The notes beneath the pieces are model-generated. The model was not told where the DNA came from. It saw only the letters and a program-made list of their open reading frames with translations, and ran no database searches. A program made the translations under genes and the position numbers. DNA of 64,000 bases, taken from NCBI RefSeq assembly GCF_023614235.1, contig NZ_CP094264.1, positions 2,108,001 through 2,172,000 of the forward strand. The letters are read 5' to 3'. Every line of letters starts with the position of its first letter. Position 1 is the stretch's first letter. Below are positions 20,508 through 29,545 of this stretch, piece after piece. Origin of the DNA: Streptomyces sp. MRC013. GTDB lineage: Bacteria; Actinomycetota; Actinomycetes; Streptomycetales; Streptomycetaceae.

Positions 20508-21875
20508 ATGCACGGGTACGGGAAGCCGATCGGCCGGCGAGGACTGCTCGCGTTCACGGCGGCGCTCGCCGCCACGGCTGCGGCCGCCCCGGTGGCTTCC
20601 GCGGCCCCGCCCCCGTCCTCCGCACCCGGCGCACCTCCGGCCTCCCCCGCGGGCGTCGTACGCTCCCTGGAGCGGGCCGCGCACCCGCTGCGCTCCACGG
20701 ATCCCGGCGGTCCGACGGCGGACCTGCGGGCGCTGGGCGCCATGGTCGGAGACGCGAAGGTGGTGGGCCTCGGCGAGGCCACGCACGGTTCGCACGAGTT
20801 CTTCGCCATGAAGCACCGCGTCTTCCAGTACCTCGTCGAGGAACGCGGCTTCACCGCCTTCGCCCTGGAGATGAGCTGGTCGGCCGGGCTCCGGATCGAC
20901 GAGTACCTCCAGGGCGGCCCCGGCGATGCGCGGCGGATCGCACGGGAGACGCTGGCCGGATCCCCCTGGGAACGCGAGGAGTTCGTCCGTCTGATCGGCT
21001 GGATGCGCGACCACAACAGCCGCCACCCCGACCGCCGGGTCCACTTCACGGGCGACGACCTCGGGGCACCGAAACTCGGCGACCACATCTTCGAACGGGT
21101 CCTGTCGTCCGTCGGTACGGTCGGGCCGGAGGCGCTGCCCCGGCTCGAGGAGTTGTACGCGGGGCTGCGCCCCTTCGACGACGTCTTCGCCCACCTGCGC
21201 AAGCCGCTCCCGGAACGCGAGGAGAACGCCGCGCGGGCCCGGGAGGCCCTCGACCTGGTCGCCGGGTACCGGGACACCGGTGGGGAGGACTACGCGTGGA
21301 CCGTGCAGCACGCCCGGAACATCGCGCAGACCTTCGCCTTCGCCACCGTCGACCTCGCCGACCCGGCCTCGGTCACGGCCGCGGAGCGCCTGCGCGACCG
21401 GGCCATGGCCGACAACGTGCTGTGGTGGCGGCGCCGGACCGGCCACCGGATGCTGCTGTCCGCCCACAACGGCCACGTCGGCTACCTCTCCACCCGTCCC
21501 GACCTGTACCCGCGCACCCAGGGTGCCGTGCTGCGCGACTGCCTGGGCCGCGACTACGCGGCGATCGGCTTCACCTTCGCCGGCGGCTCCTTCCTCACCA
21601 AGGACGCCCCCCTCGAGGGCGACTGGAAGCCGACCGCCGTTCCGGCGGCGCGCCCCGGCATGCACGAGCACACCCTGGACCGGGTCGGGTACCGGGACTT
21701 CTACCTGGACCTGCGGACGGCACCCGCCGGGGCCCGGACCTGGCTCGACCGCCCCCGGCCGGTCTACGACGCCGGTTCGACCTTCACCCCCGACCCCCTG
21801 CCCGCCCTCGCGATCGGCCGGGCCTACGACGTCCTCGTCCACCTCCACCGGGTCCGGGCGGCCGACAGGTTCTGA
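20508..21875 (+). CDS. Exported erythromycin-esterase family protein
   Basis: 455-residue member of the erythromycin esterase (EreA/EreB) superfamily. The N-terminus has [16 protein letters not shown], a good twin-arginine export signal, with likely cleavage near residue 33 (ASAAP). The family catalytic residues are visible: [12 protein letters not shown] with His and Glu near 85-95, FALEMSW, and [10 protein letters not shown] with two histidines. Characterised members hydrolyse macrolide lactones, but most of the superfamily has no shown activity on antibiotics. ATG at 20508 follows GAGGAG. The divergent secreted protease and this gene share a 225-bp gap. Confidence 0.82.
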   Translation: MHGYGKPIGRRGLLAFTAALAATAAAAPVASAAPPPSSAPGAPPASPAGVVRSLERAAHPLRSTDPGGPTADLRALGAMVGDAKVVGLGEATHGSHEFFAMKHRVFQYLVEERGFTAFALEMSWSAGLRIDEYLQGGPGDARRIARETLAGSPWEREEFVRLIGWMRDHNSRHPDRRVHFTGDDLGAPKLGDHIFERVLSSVGTVGPEALPRLEELYAGLRPFDDVFAHLRKPLPEREENAARAREALDLVAGYRDTGGEDYAWTVQHARNIAQTFAFATVDLADPASVTAAERLRDRAMADNVLWWRRRTGHRMLLSAHNGHVGYLSTRPDLYPRTQGAVLRDCLGRDYAAIGFTFAGGSFLTKDAPLEGDWKPTAVPAARPGMHEHTLDRVGYRDFYLDLRTAPAGARTWLDRPRPVYDAGSTFTPDPLPALAIGRAYDVLVHLHRVRAADRF

Positions 21876-21963
21876 ACCCCGTCCGGCGGCGGACGCGCCG
21901 ACCGTGACGAGCCCCCGCCGCGTGGGGACCGCGCACGTCACCGCCCCGGTCCGTCCGGCCGGG

Positions 21964-22581
21964 TCAGCCGGGAGCGGGGTCGTCGTGGACGGTCAGCGCT
22001 CCGGCGAGGTCGAGGTCGGTGACGGTGCCGCGCGCTCCGGCGCGGACGAGCAGCACGGCGCCGAGCGCGGTGCTCCAGAACGTCCTGGCCTCCACGTCGA
22101 GCGGTCGGCGGGCCCGCCAGCCGCGGTCCTCGACGAGTCGGCTCACGAAGCGCTCGGACTGCCGGAACAGCAGCTGGAGGTGCCGGTCGACCACGGGGGC
22201 GAGTTCGGGCCGGGAGACCCCGGCGGCGAGTGCTCGCGCGACCGACGGGAGCGAGGGCATGGCCAGTACGGCGCGGGCGATGTTGCGCCGGAACGTCGCC
22301 GCGTCGGGGGCCTGGCGGCCGATGCGCTCGATCCGCCGGGCGTCGTGCAGCAGGCCGAGGAAGGCCGCGTGCACGAGCAGCGAGTCCTTGGAGCCGAAGT
22401 AGTAGGTGACCTGGTTGGGGAAGGCGCCTGCCGCGTTCGCGATCTCCGCGACGCTCACCTCGGCGCCGGGCCGCTCCCCGCAGAGCCGTGCGGCCGCCTC
22501 GATCAGCCGGAGCCTCGTCGCGCGACCGCGGTCACGCGACCGGGCCGGTGCCGACCGGGCTTCGGTCCTCTTCTCCTCCAC
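21964..22581 (-). CDS. TetR-family transcriptional repressor
   Basis: 205 residues. The N-terminal TetR HTH runs from about 20 to 66, with [20 protein letters not shown] as the recognition part and [14 protein letters not shown] as the typical end. The C-terminal ligand-binding part is helical and has no recognisable ligand signature. GTG at 22581 gives the best N-terminus. The start codon lies 8 bp from a perfect 15-bp palindrome, and a second copy stands before the divergent ketosynthase gene. It therefore probably represses both itself and that gene, with release by an acyl-type effector as an inference. Confidence 0.85.
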   Translation of the reverse strand: MEEKRTEARSAPARSRDRGRATRLRLIEAAARLCGERPGAEVSVAEIANAAGAFPNQVTYYFGSKDSLLVHAAFLGLLHDARRIERIGRQAPDAATFRRNIARAVLAMPSLPSVARALAAGVSRPELAPVVDRHLQLLFRQSERFVSRLVEDRGWRARRPLDVEARTFWSTALGAVLLVRAGARGTVTDLDLAGALTVHDDPAPG

Positions 22582-22588
22582 CCCGGAA

Positions 22589-22633
22589 TTGTATGTGATA
22601 CAACAAGACCCCGTCAGCTTGTATCGCATACAA
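22589..22633. promoter_or_regulatory. Two 15-bp TetR operators
   Basis: TTGTATGTGATACAA at 22589-22603 and TTGTATCGCATACAA at 22619-22633. Both have perfect TTGTAT/ATACAA arms around three bases, with centres exactly 30 bp apart, about three helical turns. They occupy the whole promoter gap between the divergent TetR and ketosynthase genes. Confidence 0.85.
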
Positions 22634-22648
22634 GAAAGGCCGAAGGGC

Positions 22649-23998
22649 ATGCACCGGACCGAAGTCGTCGTGACCGGACTCGGCGCGATCACCCCGCTCG
22701 GGGCGGACGCGGCGTCCACCTGGGACGCCCTGCTCGCCGGCGAGTCCGGCATCCGCGGCGGCGCCCTGCGCGGCCACGAGGACACCGGTCTCCCCGACGC
22801 CGTCGCGGGGACGATGGCGGCCGACCCCGCCGGATCGCTGCCACCGGTACGGGCCCGGCGGCTCGACCGCTCGCAGCAGGCGGCCCTCGTCGCGGCGGCC
22901 GAAGCCTGGGCCGACGCCGGCGCCCCGGCGGTGGACCCGGACCGGCTCGCGTCGGCGATCGGCACGGGCATCGGCGGCGTACGGACGCTGTTGAAGGAGG
23001 ACGACGCACTGGAGGCGGCCGGGACCCGGCGCGTCTCACCCCGCACGGTCCCCATGCTCATGCCCAATGCGGCGGCGGCGCTGATCAGCATCGAGTACGG
23101 CGCACGGGCCGGGGCGTACACGCCCGTCTCGGCGTGCTCCTCCGGTGCCGAGGCGATCGCCCTGGGGGCCGCGCTCATCCGCGCCGGTGAGGCGGACGCG
23201 GTCATCGCGGGCGGGACCGAGGCCGCGATCACCCCGATCACCGTCGCAGGCTTCGCCCAGGCACAGGCGCTGTCGCGGTACGGCGCCGAACCCGCTTCGG
23301 CGTCCCGGCCGTTCGCCGCGGACCGCAGCGGATTCGTCCTCAGCGAGGGCGCCGCCGTCCTGGTGCTCGAAAGCGCCGAGCACGCCGCCGCCCGGGGCGC
23401 GCGCGTCCACGCCGTACTCGCGGGCGCCGGGATCGCCGCCGACGCCCACCACATCACGGCGCCCGCCGCCGACGGATCCGGCCAGATCTCCGCCATGCGG
23501 AAGGCCCTCGTACAAGCCGGCCTGGCTCCCGGGCGGATCAGCCACGTCAACGCCCACGCCACCGGAACCCCGCTCGGCGACATCGCCGAGGCGCACGCGA
23601 TCAGGGAGGTCTTCGGCCACGCCACCGTGACGGCCCCCAAGGCGTCGCTCGGCCACCTCTTCGGCGCCGCCGGCGCGATCGAGGCGCTCATCGCCGTCCT
23701 CAGCGTGGAGCACGGCGTCATCCCGCCGACCCGCAACCTCACCGCGACCGGCGTCGACCCCGACATCGACCTCGACGTCGTCACGGAGCGACGGGACACC
23801 CCCCAGGAGGCCGTACTCAGCAACTCCTTCGGCTTCGGCGGGCAGAACGTCTCGCTCATCGTCACCGGCGCACGGCGCCACGCGCCCGCACCGGACCACC
23901 CGCACACCGCCGACGGCCCATCACCGGCGGCCCACGGGCCGAACCGCTCCGGATCAATAGGTACGGGTACTCGGGGTCGCTCCCCGATGAGTCGTTAG
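22649..23998 (+). CDS. Stand-alone beta-ketoacyl-ACP synthase (KAS II-like)
   Basis: 449-residue condensing enzyme that would extend an acyl chain with a malonyl-ACP unit. The thiolase-fold catalytic residues are all there: Cys in SACSSGAEA, His in NAHATGTPLGD and His in KASLGHLFGAAG. NSFGFGGQN is the usual C-terminal motif. The last 35 residues are a low-complexity tail beyond the normal end. No acyl carrier protein, malonyl transferase or reductase gene is adjacent, so it must work with the housekeeping fatty acid system or another cluster. The two tandem operators in front show control by the divergent TetR protein. ATG at 22649 follows GAAAGG. Confidence 0.9.
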   Translation: MHRTEVVVTGLGAITPLGADAASTWDALLAGESGIRGGALRGHEDTGLPDAVAGTMAADPAGSLPPVRARRLDRSQQAALVAAAEAWADAGAPAVDPDRLASAIGTGIGGVRTLLKEDDALEAAGTRRVSPRTVPMLMPNAAAALISIEYGARAGAYTPVSACSSGAEAIALGAALIRAGEADAVIAGGTEAAITPITVAGFAQAQALSRYGAEPASASRPFAADRSGFVLSEGAAVLVLESAEHAAARGARVHAVLAGAGIAADAHHITAPAADGSGQISAMRKALVQAGLAPGRISHVNAHATGTPLGDIAEAHAIREVFGHATVTAPKASLGHLFGAAGAIEALIAVLSVEHGVIPPTRNLTATGVDPDIDLDVVTERRDTPQEAVLSNSFGFGGQNVSLIVTGARRHAPAPDHPHTADGPSPAAHGPNRSGSIGTGTRGRSPMSR

Positions 23999-24053
23999 TG
24001 TGACGCAGGAGTACTGCTGGGGCGTGGGAAAGACCCGTTGGGGAGGGGCGCCG

Positions 24054-24515
24054 ATGTCGTGGGACGAGTGGGAGCGGCTCAAGACCGAAGCCGCCGAGCG
24101 CCGGGCGACTGGGATGCAGCTCAACCAGTTGCCGGCTCCGGACCCGTCCGGTGGCGGGGGCGGCAGTTCCTCCGGAGCGCTGAGGACCCGGAGGAAGGCC
24201 TGGAGCCAGGCGGGTGAGGGCGTCAACGGCCTGAAGTCCGACATCGGCGAGGGCCTGAAGAAGTTGGAGGCCGGGCAGTCGGGCGTGGGGGACACGTCCG
24301 GGTGCCAGTCGGCGGCGGCGCAGAAGGAGTTGTACGACTCCTGGAAGGCGTACGTCGGCAAGCTGAGCGGCCGCTGCGGCACGGTGGGCGGACTGCTGGA
24401 ACGGGCCGGGCGCGATCTGGCGATGACCGACAAGGCGATCGAGGAGGAGTTCGCGAAGGTCAAGGCGCGGTACCAGGACACCGGGGCCGTCGGCGGCCGG
24501 GCGAAGGGCCGGTGA
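24054..24515 (+). CDS. Small helical WXG100-like secreted-partner protein
   Basis: 153 residues, first gene of a three-gene cassette. After an N-terminal MSWDEWERLKTEAAERR helix and a Gly/Ser-rich hinge, the rest is predicted to be two long amphipathic helices (QAGEGVNGLKSDIGEGLKK and RCGTVGGLLERAGRDLAMTD). Small helical-hairpin proteins of this type precede alpha/beta hydrolase genes in Streptomyces and resemble WXG100 partners of type VII secretion substrates. No WXG triplet is visible, so the assignment is by architecture and neighbours. ATG at 24054 follows GGGGAGGGG. A truncated relative is at 36288-36620. Confidence 0.6.
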   Translation: MSWDEWERLKTEAAERRATGMQLNQLPAPDPSGGGGGSSSGALRTRRKAWSQAGEGVNGLKSDIGEGLKKLEAGQSGVGDTSGCQSAAAQKELYDSWKAYVGKLSGRCGTVGGLLERAGRDLAMTDKAIEEEFAKVKARYQDTGAVGGRAKGR

Positions 24516-24524
24516 CCGACGGCC

Positions 24525-26315
24525 GTGGACCTGACGGCGCTGAAGAAGTTCAAGCCCACCGCGTACGAGGATGCCGCCGACGGCTACCGCGCCACCGGTG
24601 AGACGGCCGGCAAGGCCAAGGACGCGGTCGACGTCCGGATCTCCTCCGGAATGCGTGCGCAGCTCGAAGGCGAGGCGGCGACCGCGGCCCTGAACGAGCT
24701 GAAGGAGCTGTCGGAGAACTTCCACTACGTGCAGACCGAGTGCGGGCTGGTGAGCACCGCGCTCAACGGCTTAGCGCACGACATGGCCGCGGCCAAGCGG
24801 AAGCTGGAGGCGGCCCTGGCGGACGCGCGGGCCGCCGGCTGCACGGTGCACCCCGACGGCTCGGTCGGCTTCCCGGCCGGCGGCCGGGCGGTCGACGGCA
24901 AGGTCCCGGAGGGCGGCACCGTCAAGGGCACGGGCGGCCCGGCCTCCCCGACGGCCGACGCGCTCTACCGCCAGGCGGCCGACGCGCACCCGAACCCGAA
25001 CTACGGCAAGGCACTGGAGTTCGCGAACCGGATCGCCGACGCGGTGAAGGAGGCCGCGGACGCGGACGCGAAATGGGCCCCGAAGCTCCGCGCGCTCAAG
25101 GCCGACGACGACCTGACCGTCTCCGACCGCGACTGGACGGACACGCAGTCCGACGCGGACGGCGTCCGCGACGCGGGCAAGGGCTACCTCGACTCCCTCC
25201 CGCACCCCCCGAAGGACGGCAGCCCCAAGGACAACGCGGCCTGGTGGAGGGGACTGACGCCCGAGGAGCAGTCCGCGTACCTGTCGCTGAACGCGGCGCA
25301 GGTCGGCGCGCTGGACGGGCTGCCCTCCGCCGTCCGCGACGAGGCCAACCGCGTCGTCTTCGACCAGAAGTACGCGCAGTACCGGCTGGAGCTGGCCTCG
25401 ATCCCGAAACCGCCCGCCAACGAGTGGACCTGGATCACCGCGGGCAGGTTCCCGGTCAAGGTGCACACCGACGAGTGGATGGACTGGCAGAGGCAGTACG
25501 GCGAGCGCTACGAGCACCTCACCAAGTCCCTCAAGGGCATGGACAGCATCCAGAAGCGCTTCGACCGGACGGAGACGGGCCCCGGGGGTCTGCCCGAGGC
25601 GTACCTCCTGGGGTTCAGCGCGGAGGGCAACGGCCGGGCAATCATCGCCAACGGGAACCCGGACACAGCCGACCACCAGGCGGTCTACGTGCCGGGAACG
25701 ACGTCGAACCTGAGCAACATAGAGGGCAACGTCGACCGGATGATCAGCACGTGGCGCGTGGCCGACAGCGAGGCCGACGGCAGGAGCGTGTCCACGATCA
25801 CCTGGCTCGGATACGACGCCCCGCAGGACATCTACAAGGACGCGCCGTTCAGGCACTACGCGGATGACGGCGCACCCGCCTTCAACCGGTTCCTCGACGG
25901 CCTGGAGGAGTCGCACACCGGAGGCTCGGGGACCCACCGGACCGTGATCGGCCACTCCTACGGCACGACCCTCGTGGGTTCCGCCGCCGATCACGGCACG
26001 CTCAACGCGGACGACGTGATCACCGCGGGCAGCCCCGGGGTGACGGTGGCCAGGGCCGAGGACCTGGACGTGCCCCGGGGGCACGTCTGGAACCAGGAGG
26101 CGGATGGGGACATCGTCCCCGACATCGGCCGCTGGGGACACGGCGGTCATGAACGGGGAAGCTACTGGGTGATCCCCAGCGACGAGTGGTTCGGCGCCCA
26201 TCAGATGGCCACGGACACCGAAGGCCACAGCGGGTACTGGGACGAAGGCTCCCAGAGCCTGCGGAACCAGGGCCTGGTGGTGGCGGGGAAGTACGACGAC
26301 GTGAAGCTCAAGTAG
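24525..26315 (+). CDS. Helical-domain plus DUF1023 alpha/beta hydrolase (candidate type VII effector)
   Basis: 596 residues. The first 110 residues are helical and WXG/LXG-like (VDLTALKKFKPTAYEDAAD onward). The middle (150-330) is a linker region with DADAKWAPKLRALKADDDL and WWRGLTPEEQ. The C-terminal 230 residues form a DUF1023-type hydrolase with nucleophile motif GHSYG near 477. The strand before it (TWLGYDAPQD) and DGDIVPDIG, which holds a likely catalytic Asp, also fit; a His (GAHQMATD) follows. Such proteins are likely exported esterases or lipases. GTG start at 24525, 9 bp after the first cassette gene. The product may pair with it; the following lipoprotein could be a cell-surface partner or immunity factor. 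Confidence 0.75.
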   Translation: MDLTALKKFKPTAYEDAADGYRATGETAGKAKDAVDVRISSGMRAQLEGEAATAALNELKELSENFHYVQTECGLVSTALNGLAHDMAAAKRKLEAALADARAAGCTVHPDGSVGFPAGGRAVDGKVPEGGTVKGTGGPASPTADALYRQAADAHPNPNYGKALEFANRIADAVKEAADADAKWAPKLRALKADDDLTVSDRDWTDTQSDADGVRDAGKGYLDSLPHPPKDGSPKDNAAWWRGLTPEEQSAYLSLNAAQVGALDGLPSAVRDEANRVVFDQKYAQYRLELASIPKPPANEWTWITAGRFPVKVHTDEWMDWQRQYGERYEHLTKSLKGMDSIQKRFDRTETGPGGLPEAYLLGFSAEGNGRAIIANGNPDTADHQAVYVPGTTSNLSNIEGNVDRMISTWRVADSEADGRSVSTITWLGYDAPQDIYKDAPFRHYADDGAPAFNRFLDGLEESHTGGSGTHRTVIGHSYGTTLVGSAADHGTLNADDVITAGSPGVTVARAEDLDVPRGHVWNQEADGDIVPDIGRWGHGGHERGSYWVIPSDEWFGAHQMATDTEGHSGYWDEGSQSLRNQGLVVAGKYDDVKLK

Positions 26316-26398
26316 CACCACCCCCGGGGTGTGGTCCCGGCGGTCCCGGCGGCCCGACCACCCCGTGCTCCGAACCGACCGAAGCGAGGCATCTCGGA

Positions 26399-26926
26399 TT
26401 GAAGGCCAAACTGGGCGCGTCGGCGCTCCTCATCTCCATCGCCCTGACACCCCTCACCGGATGCGGCATGAACGAAGACAAGAGCACCGTCCCCTCCGCG
26501 GGCACCAGCACGTCCCGGGCCGCGGCCGACGAGATCAAGAAGCTGTCCAGCGAGATCTACGATCTCGTCGGCGTCAAGGGGAAGGCGTCCGACGCGAACC
26601 CCGGGGTCATGGACTGCGCGGGAAGGGATCGGGAGAAGTACTTCCGGGTGTTCCACTCGTGGAGCTTCTATCCCGCCTCACCCGGCCAGCTGGACGAGGC
26701 GATGGAGCGGCTCAGGGCGGAGTTGCCGAAGAACGGCTGGAAGATCTCCGAGTACGGCCCGGACACCAGCAAGAACGGGAACCTGTCGCTGACGGCCGAC
26801 AACGACGCGAAGAAGACGAGCGTCAACGTGTCCCAGCGCGCCAAGAACGACCCTCCCAAGCTCAGTCTGATGCTCGTGTCCGGCTGCTACGAGATCCCGG
26901 CCGGCCAGGAGATCGAACGCTTCTGA
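26399..26926 (+). CDS. Lipoprotein, third gene of hydrolase cassette
   Basis: 175-residue exported lipoprotein. A TTG start with GCGAGG upstream gives a signal of the form MKAKLGASALLISIALTPL and lipobox LTGC (Cys22). After a Ser/Thr-rich linker a small domain follows with PGVMDCAGRDREKYFR, HSWSFYPASP and LMLVSGCYEI; the two Cys may be disulfide-bonded. No family recognised. It follows the hydrolase by 83 bp on the same strand. A short lipoprotein beside a candidate secreted enzyme could be an immunity or inhibitor protein, but there is no direct evidence. Confidence 0.65.
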   Translation: MKAKLGASALLISIALTPLTGCGMNEDKSTVPSAGTSTSRAAADEIKKLSSEIYDLVGVKGKASDANPGVMDCAGRDREKYFRVFHSWSFYPASPGQLDEAMERLRAELPKNGWKISEYGPDTSKNGNLSLTADNDAKKTSVNVSQRAKNDPPKLSLMLVSGCYEIPAGQEIERF

Positions 26927-26937
26927 GCCCGGGGAAG

Positions 26938-26955
26938 CCGGTCCGCCGGGACCGG
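26938..26955. terminator. Short hairpin after the lipoprotein gene
   Basis: CCGGTCC and GGACCGG with a 4-nt loop, 12 bp after the stop at 26926. It also faces the end of the NB-ARC/TPR gene on the other strand. Weak stem, candidate only. Confidence 0.35.
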
Positions 26956-27127
26956 TCCGTGCCCCGGTGAAGAACCGGTACGGCGCGTACGGGCCCGGCG
27001 GCGGGCCGTGGACGCGGTCTTCTCCGTGGTGCGGACCGACTCCCCCAGTCGACGACACCCCCGCTCCTGGCGTTGAAGGACGTTCCCACGTCGCGGTTGC
27101 TCGTGATCGCGGGCCGTGCGGGTGCGT

Positions 27128-29150
27128 TCAAGGAGCCGGCGGGCGGGTTCGGTCGAGGAGTTGGCGGGCGAGTTCGGTGAGGGGGTGGTCGGGGCCGTAG
27201 AGGCGCTCGCGGTCGGCCAGCACCCTCTCGAAGAGGGCGGTGGCCGCGTCGATGTCGCCGGCGAGCTGGTGGGCGTAGCCGAGGTTGCTGCGGACGGTGA
27301 TCGTCTCGGAGTGGTCCGGCCCGTAGACCCGTTCGTAATCGACGAGGGCCTGGTGGTAGAGGCCGATGGCTGTTTCCAGGTCGCCCGTGTCCCGGTGGCA
27401 GCCGGCCAGGTTGGCACGGGCGTTGATGGTGTGCGGGTGGTCGGGGCCGTGGAGGCGCTGCATGTCCGTCAGGTTCTGCCGGTGCAGGTCCCGCGCCCGT
27501 GCCGGCTCGCCCCGCAGGGCGTGGAGGTAGGCGAGGTTGGCGCGGGCGACGAGGGTGTCGGGGTGGTCGGGGCCGTGGACGCGCTCGTGGTCGGCCAGGT
27601 TCCGCTGGTGCAGGGGGGGTGGCGGTCTCCAGGTCGCCGGCGGCCCGGTGGGCGCTGGCGAGGAAGCTGCGGGCCGCGAGCGTGTCCGGGTGGTCGGGCC
27701 CTTGGAGCCGGGTGCGGATGTCCACCGCGTGCCGGGCGCACTCCACGGCCTCACCGGTGTGGCCGTCGCCCTGCAGGAATGCCGAGGCGGCCACGAGCAG
27801 GCCGGCGGTGTGCGGATCCTCCTCCTCCGGGGTCCGGTCGGTCAGGGCCAGCAGGTGCGGCAGGAGCTCGCGCCACCGGGGCCACCCGGCGACGTCGAAC
27901 AGCGGGTTCTCCGGTAGCGCCCGCTCCAGCAGCCGGGTGGCGCGTTCGCGGGCGGTGGCGATGGCCCGGACGGTGCGGTGCGGGTCGGCGGGATCGGGCA
28001 GGCGTGCCACGGCCTGGACCAGGCGGTGCACGGTCACGGTCTGCCGGGTCAGGGTGATCATGCTGTAGCTGTGGAGGAGGGCCAGGGCTTCGTCGACGGC
28101 CCACGGGTCCTCCCCCAGGTGCGTGGGGAGGTCTTCGAGGACGTCGCGCGGTAGCGGGACGGGAGCGAGCCAGGCGAACAGCCGCAACAGGTCTCCGGCC
28201 AGGGGCTGCTGGTCCGTTATCGCTTGGAGCGACAGCTGCCAGACCCGGGCGACGGTCCGCTGGTCGTCCGCTTCCTGGCCGCCCGTCGAGGCGGCGGCGA
28301 ACATGCGGCCCGGGTAACGGCGGAGGCGGTCGAGGTAGGCGGCCGGGCTGATGGCGGTGGACTCGATGTAGGCGGCGGCCTGCTCCAGGGCCAGGGGCAG
28401 GTGCCCCAGTTCGTCGGCGAGGTCGGTGAGGATTCGCTCGTCGCCGGGTCCGTCGGGTCCGTCGGGTTCGATGATGCGCGTGAGCAACTCCATCGCGGCG
28501 TCGGAGGGCAGCGTGTCCAGCGGGAGGGGCTGGGCCAGTCGGCGCCAGCCGGTGGGCCGCCGGCTGGTGATGACGTACCGCCCTGTGGCCATGCCCAGCA
28601 CCGGGGCCAGGTCACGTGGGGAGGCGGCGTCGTCGAGTACGAGGAGCCAGTCCTGGTGGGCCTGTAGCCAGCTCAGGGCCCACTCGGCACGCTCGGTGCT
28701 GGTCGCGGCGGCCAGCTGGTGATGGGGGTCGAGCCGGGCGGCGAGGTCGGCGAGCCCGTGGGTGAGGTTGGAGGCGGAGTCCGCGCTGATCCACCACACC
28801 GGGTTGAACCGGTGCCGGTGCCGGTGGGCGAACTGCAGGGCCAGGGCGCTCTTGCCCGTCCCGCCCAGGCCGTGCACGACCGGGGGCACCGTCGGACCGG
28901 CCTCGTCCAGGGCGGCTTCCAGAAGGGCCAGGGGCTCGGTCCGGTCGACGAAGTTCGGGTTCGCCGGTAGTGGCAGGTTGGTGGTTCCCCGCGGCGCCGG
29001 AACGTCGGCGGGCCGCCGGACGGCGTCAGCCGGCAGGTGGACGGTGCGGGCGTCGATCGTGACGTGGTCGCCGGTGGACACGATGCCGCTGTTGGTGCCG
29101 ACGGCCACCGACTGTCGGCCGGAGGCCTCGACGTGGGGCCCCTCGTTCAC
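27128..29150 (-). CDS. NB-ARC / TPR STAND NTPase (NLR-like), frameshifted
   Basis: About 674 residues after repair. A short beta-type motif (SVAVGTNSGIVSTGDHVTI) occupies residues 14-32. An NB-ARC ATPase follows with P-loop GLGGTGKS near 94, WLLVLDD (Walker B) and GLPLAL-like LGHLPLALEQAA. At least five kinesin-light-chain type TPR units follow, each carrying a GPDHPDT-like sequence with 42-residue spacing. Known STAND proteins use such repeats to sense a trigger and then oligomerise. The frame changes in a run of seven G at 27613-27619; the other frame continues the TPRs and ends at 27128. GTG at 29150 overlaps the stop of the upstream gene as GTGA, so the two are translationally coupled. 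Confidence 0.85.
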
Positions 29151-29545
29151 CGCTGGATGGTGGCGCCGTCACCGGTGCTGATGACGCCGTTGTTCGTCTC
29201 CACCGCGACGGAGCCGTCCCCGGAGGCGGTGAAGGACCGGGCCGGGAGCAGTCGGGCCAGTTCCGCGGCCAGCTCGGAGTCCTGCCGCAGGATGCGACGC
29301 ACCTGGACGCGCAGGGCGGCTTGGGCGTCCTCGTCCTGCGGGTCCTCGGCGACCTCGTCGATGGCCTGTTCCAGCCCTTCCCGGTTCTCCTCCCGACTCC
29401 ACAGTCGCTGCACGATGCGCTGGCCCAGGGACACCGTCGCGTCGGCGGCCGTGTCGGTGGTCCGGACGAGCACGGCGCTCCCGTAGGCGGTGACGGCGGC
29501 GGTGACGTACGGCACCAGTTCGTTGGCGACGGTCAAGGCGTCCAC
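29147..29545 (-). CDS. Small helical protein with C-terminal NLR-shared motif
   Basis: 132 residues: residues 1-100 are all-helical (VDALTVANELVPYVTAAVTA onward, then a run of RxxLEQ and RVQVRRILRQDSE helices) and 101-108 is a loop. Residues 112-130 read SVAVETNNGVISTGDGATI, 13 of 19 identical to the stretch at the N-terminus of the NB-ARC protein encoded downstream. This matches the known layout of bacterial amyloid-signalling pairs: a helical effector (bell-type) with a C-terminal motif and an NLR with the same motif at its N-terminus. The call rests on layout. GTG at 29545 follows GAGGGGG. Its stop overlaps the NLR start by 4 nt. Confidence 0.7.
   Translation of the reverse strand: MDALTVANELVPYVTAAVTAYGSAVLVRTTDTAADATVSLGQRIVQRLWSREENREGLEQAIDEVAEDPQDEDAQAALRVQVRRILRQDSELAAELARLLPARSFTASGDGSVAVETNNGVISTGDGATIQR

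Noticed and set aside
22649..23998. Polyketide or fatty acid gene cluster
   Set aside because: Only one ketosynthase gene is present; no acyl carrier protein, ketoreductase or other cluster enzymes.
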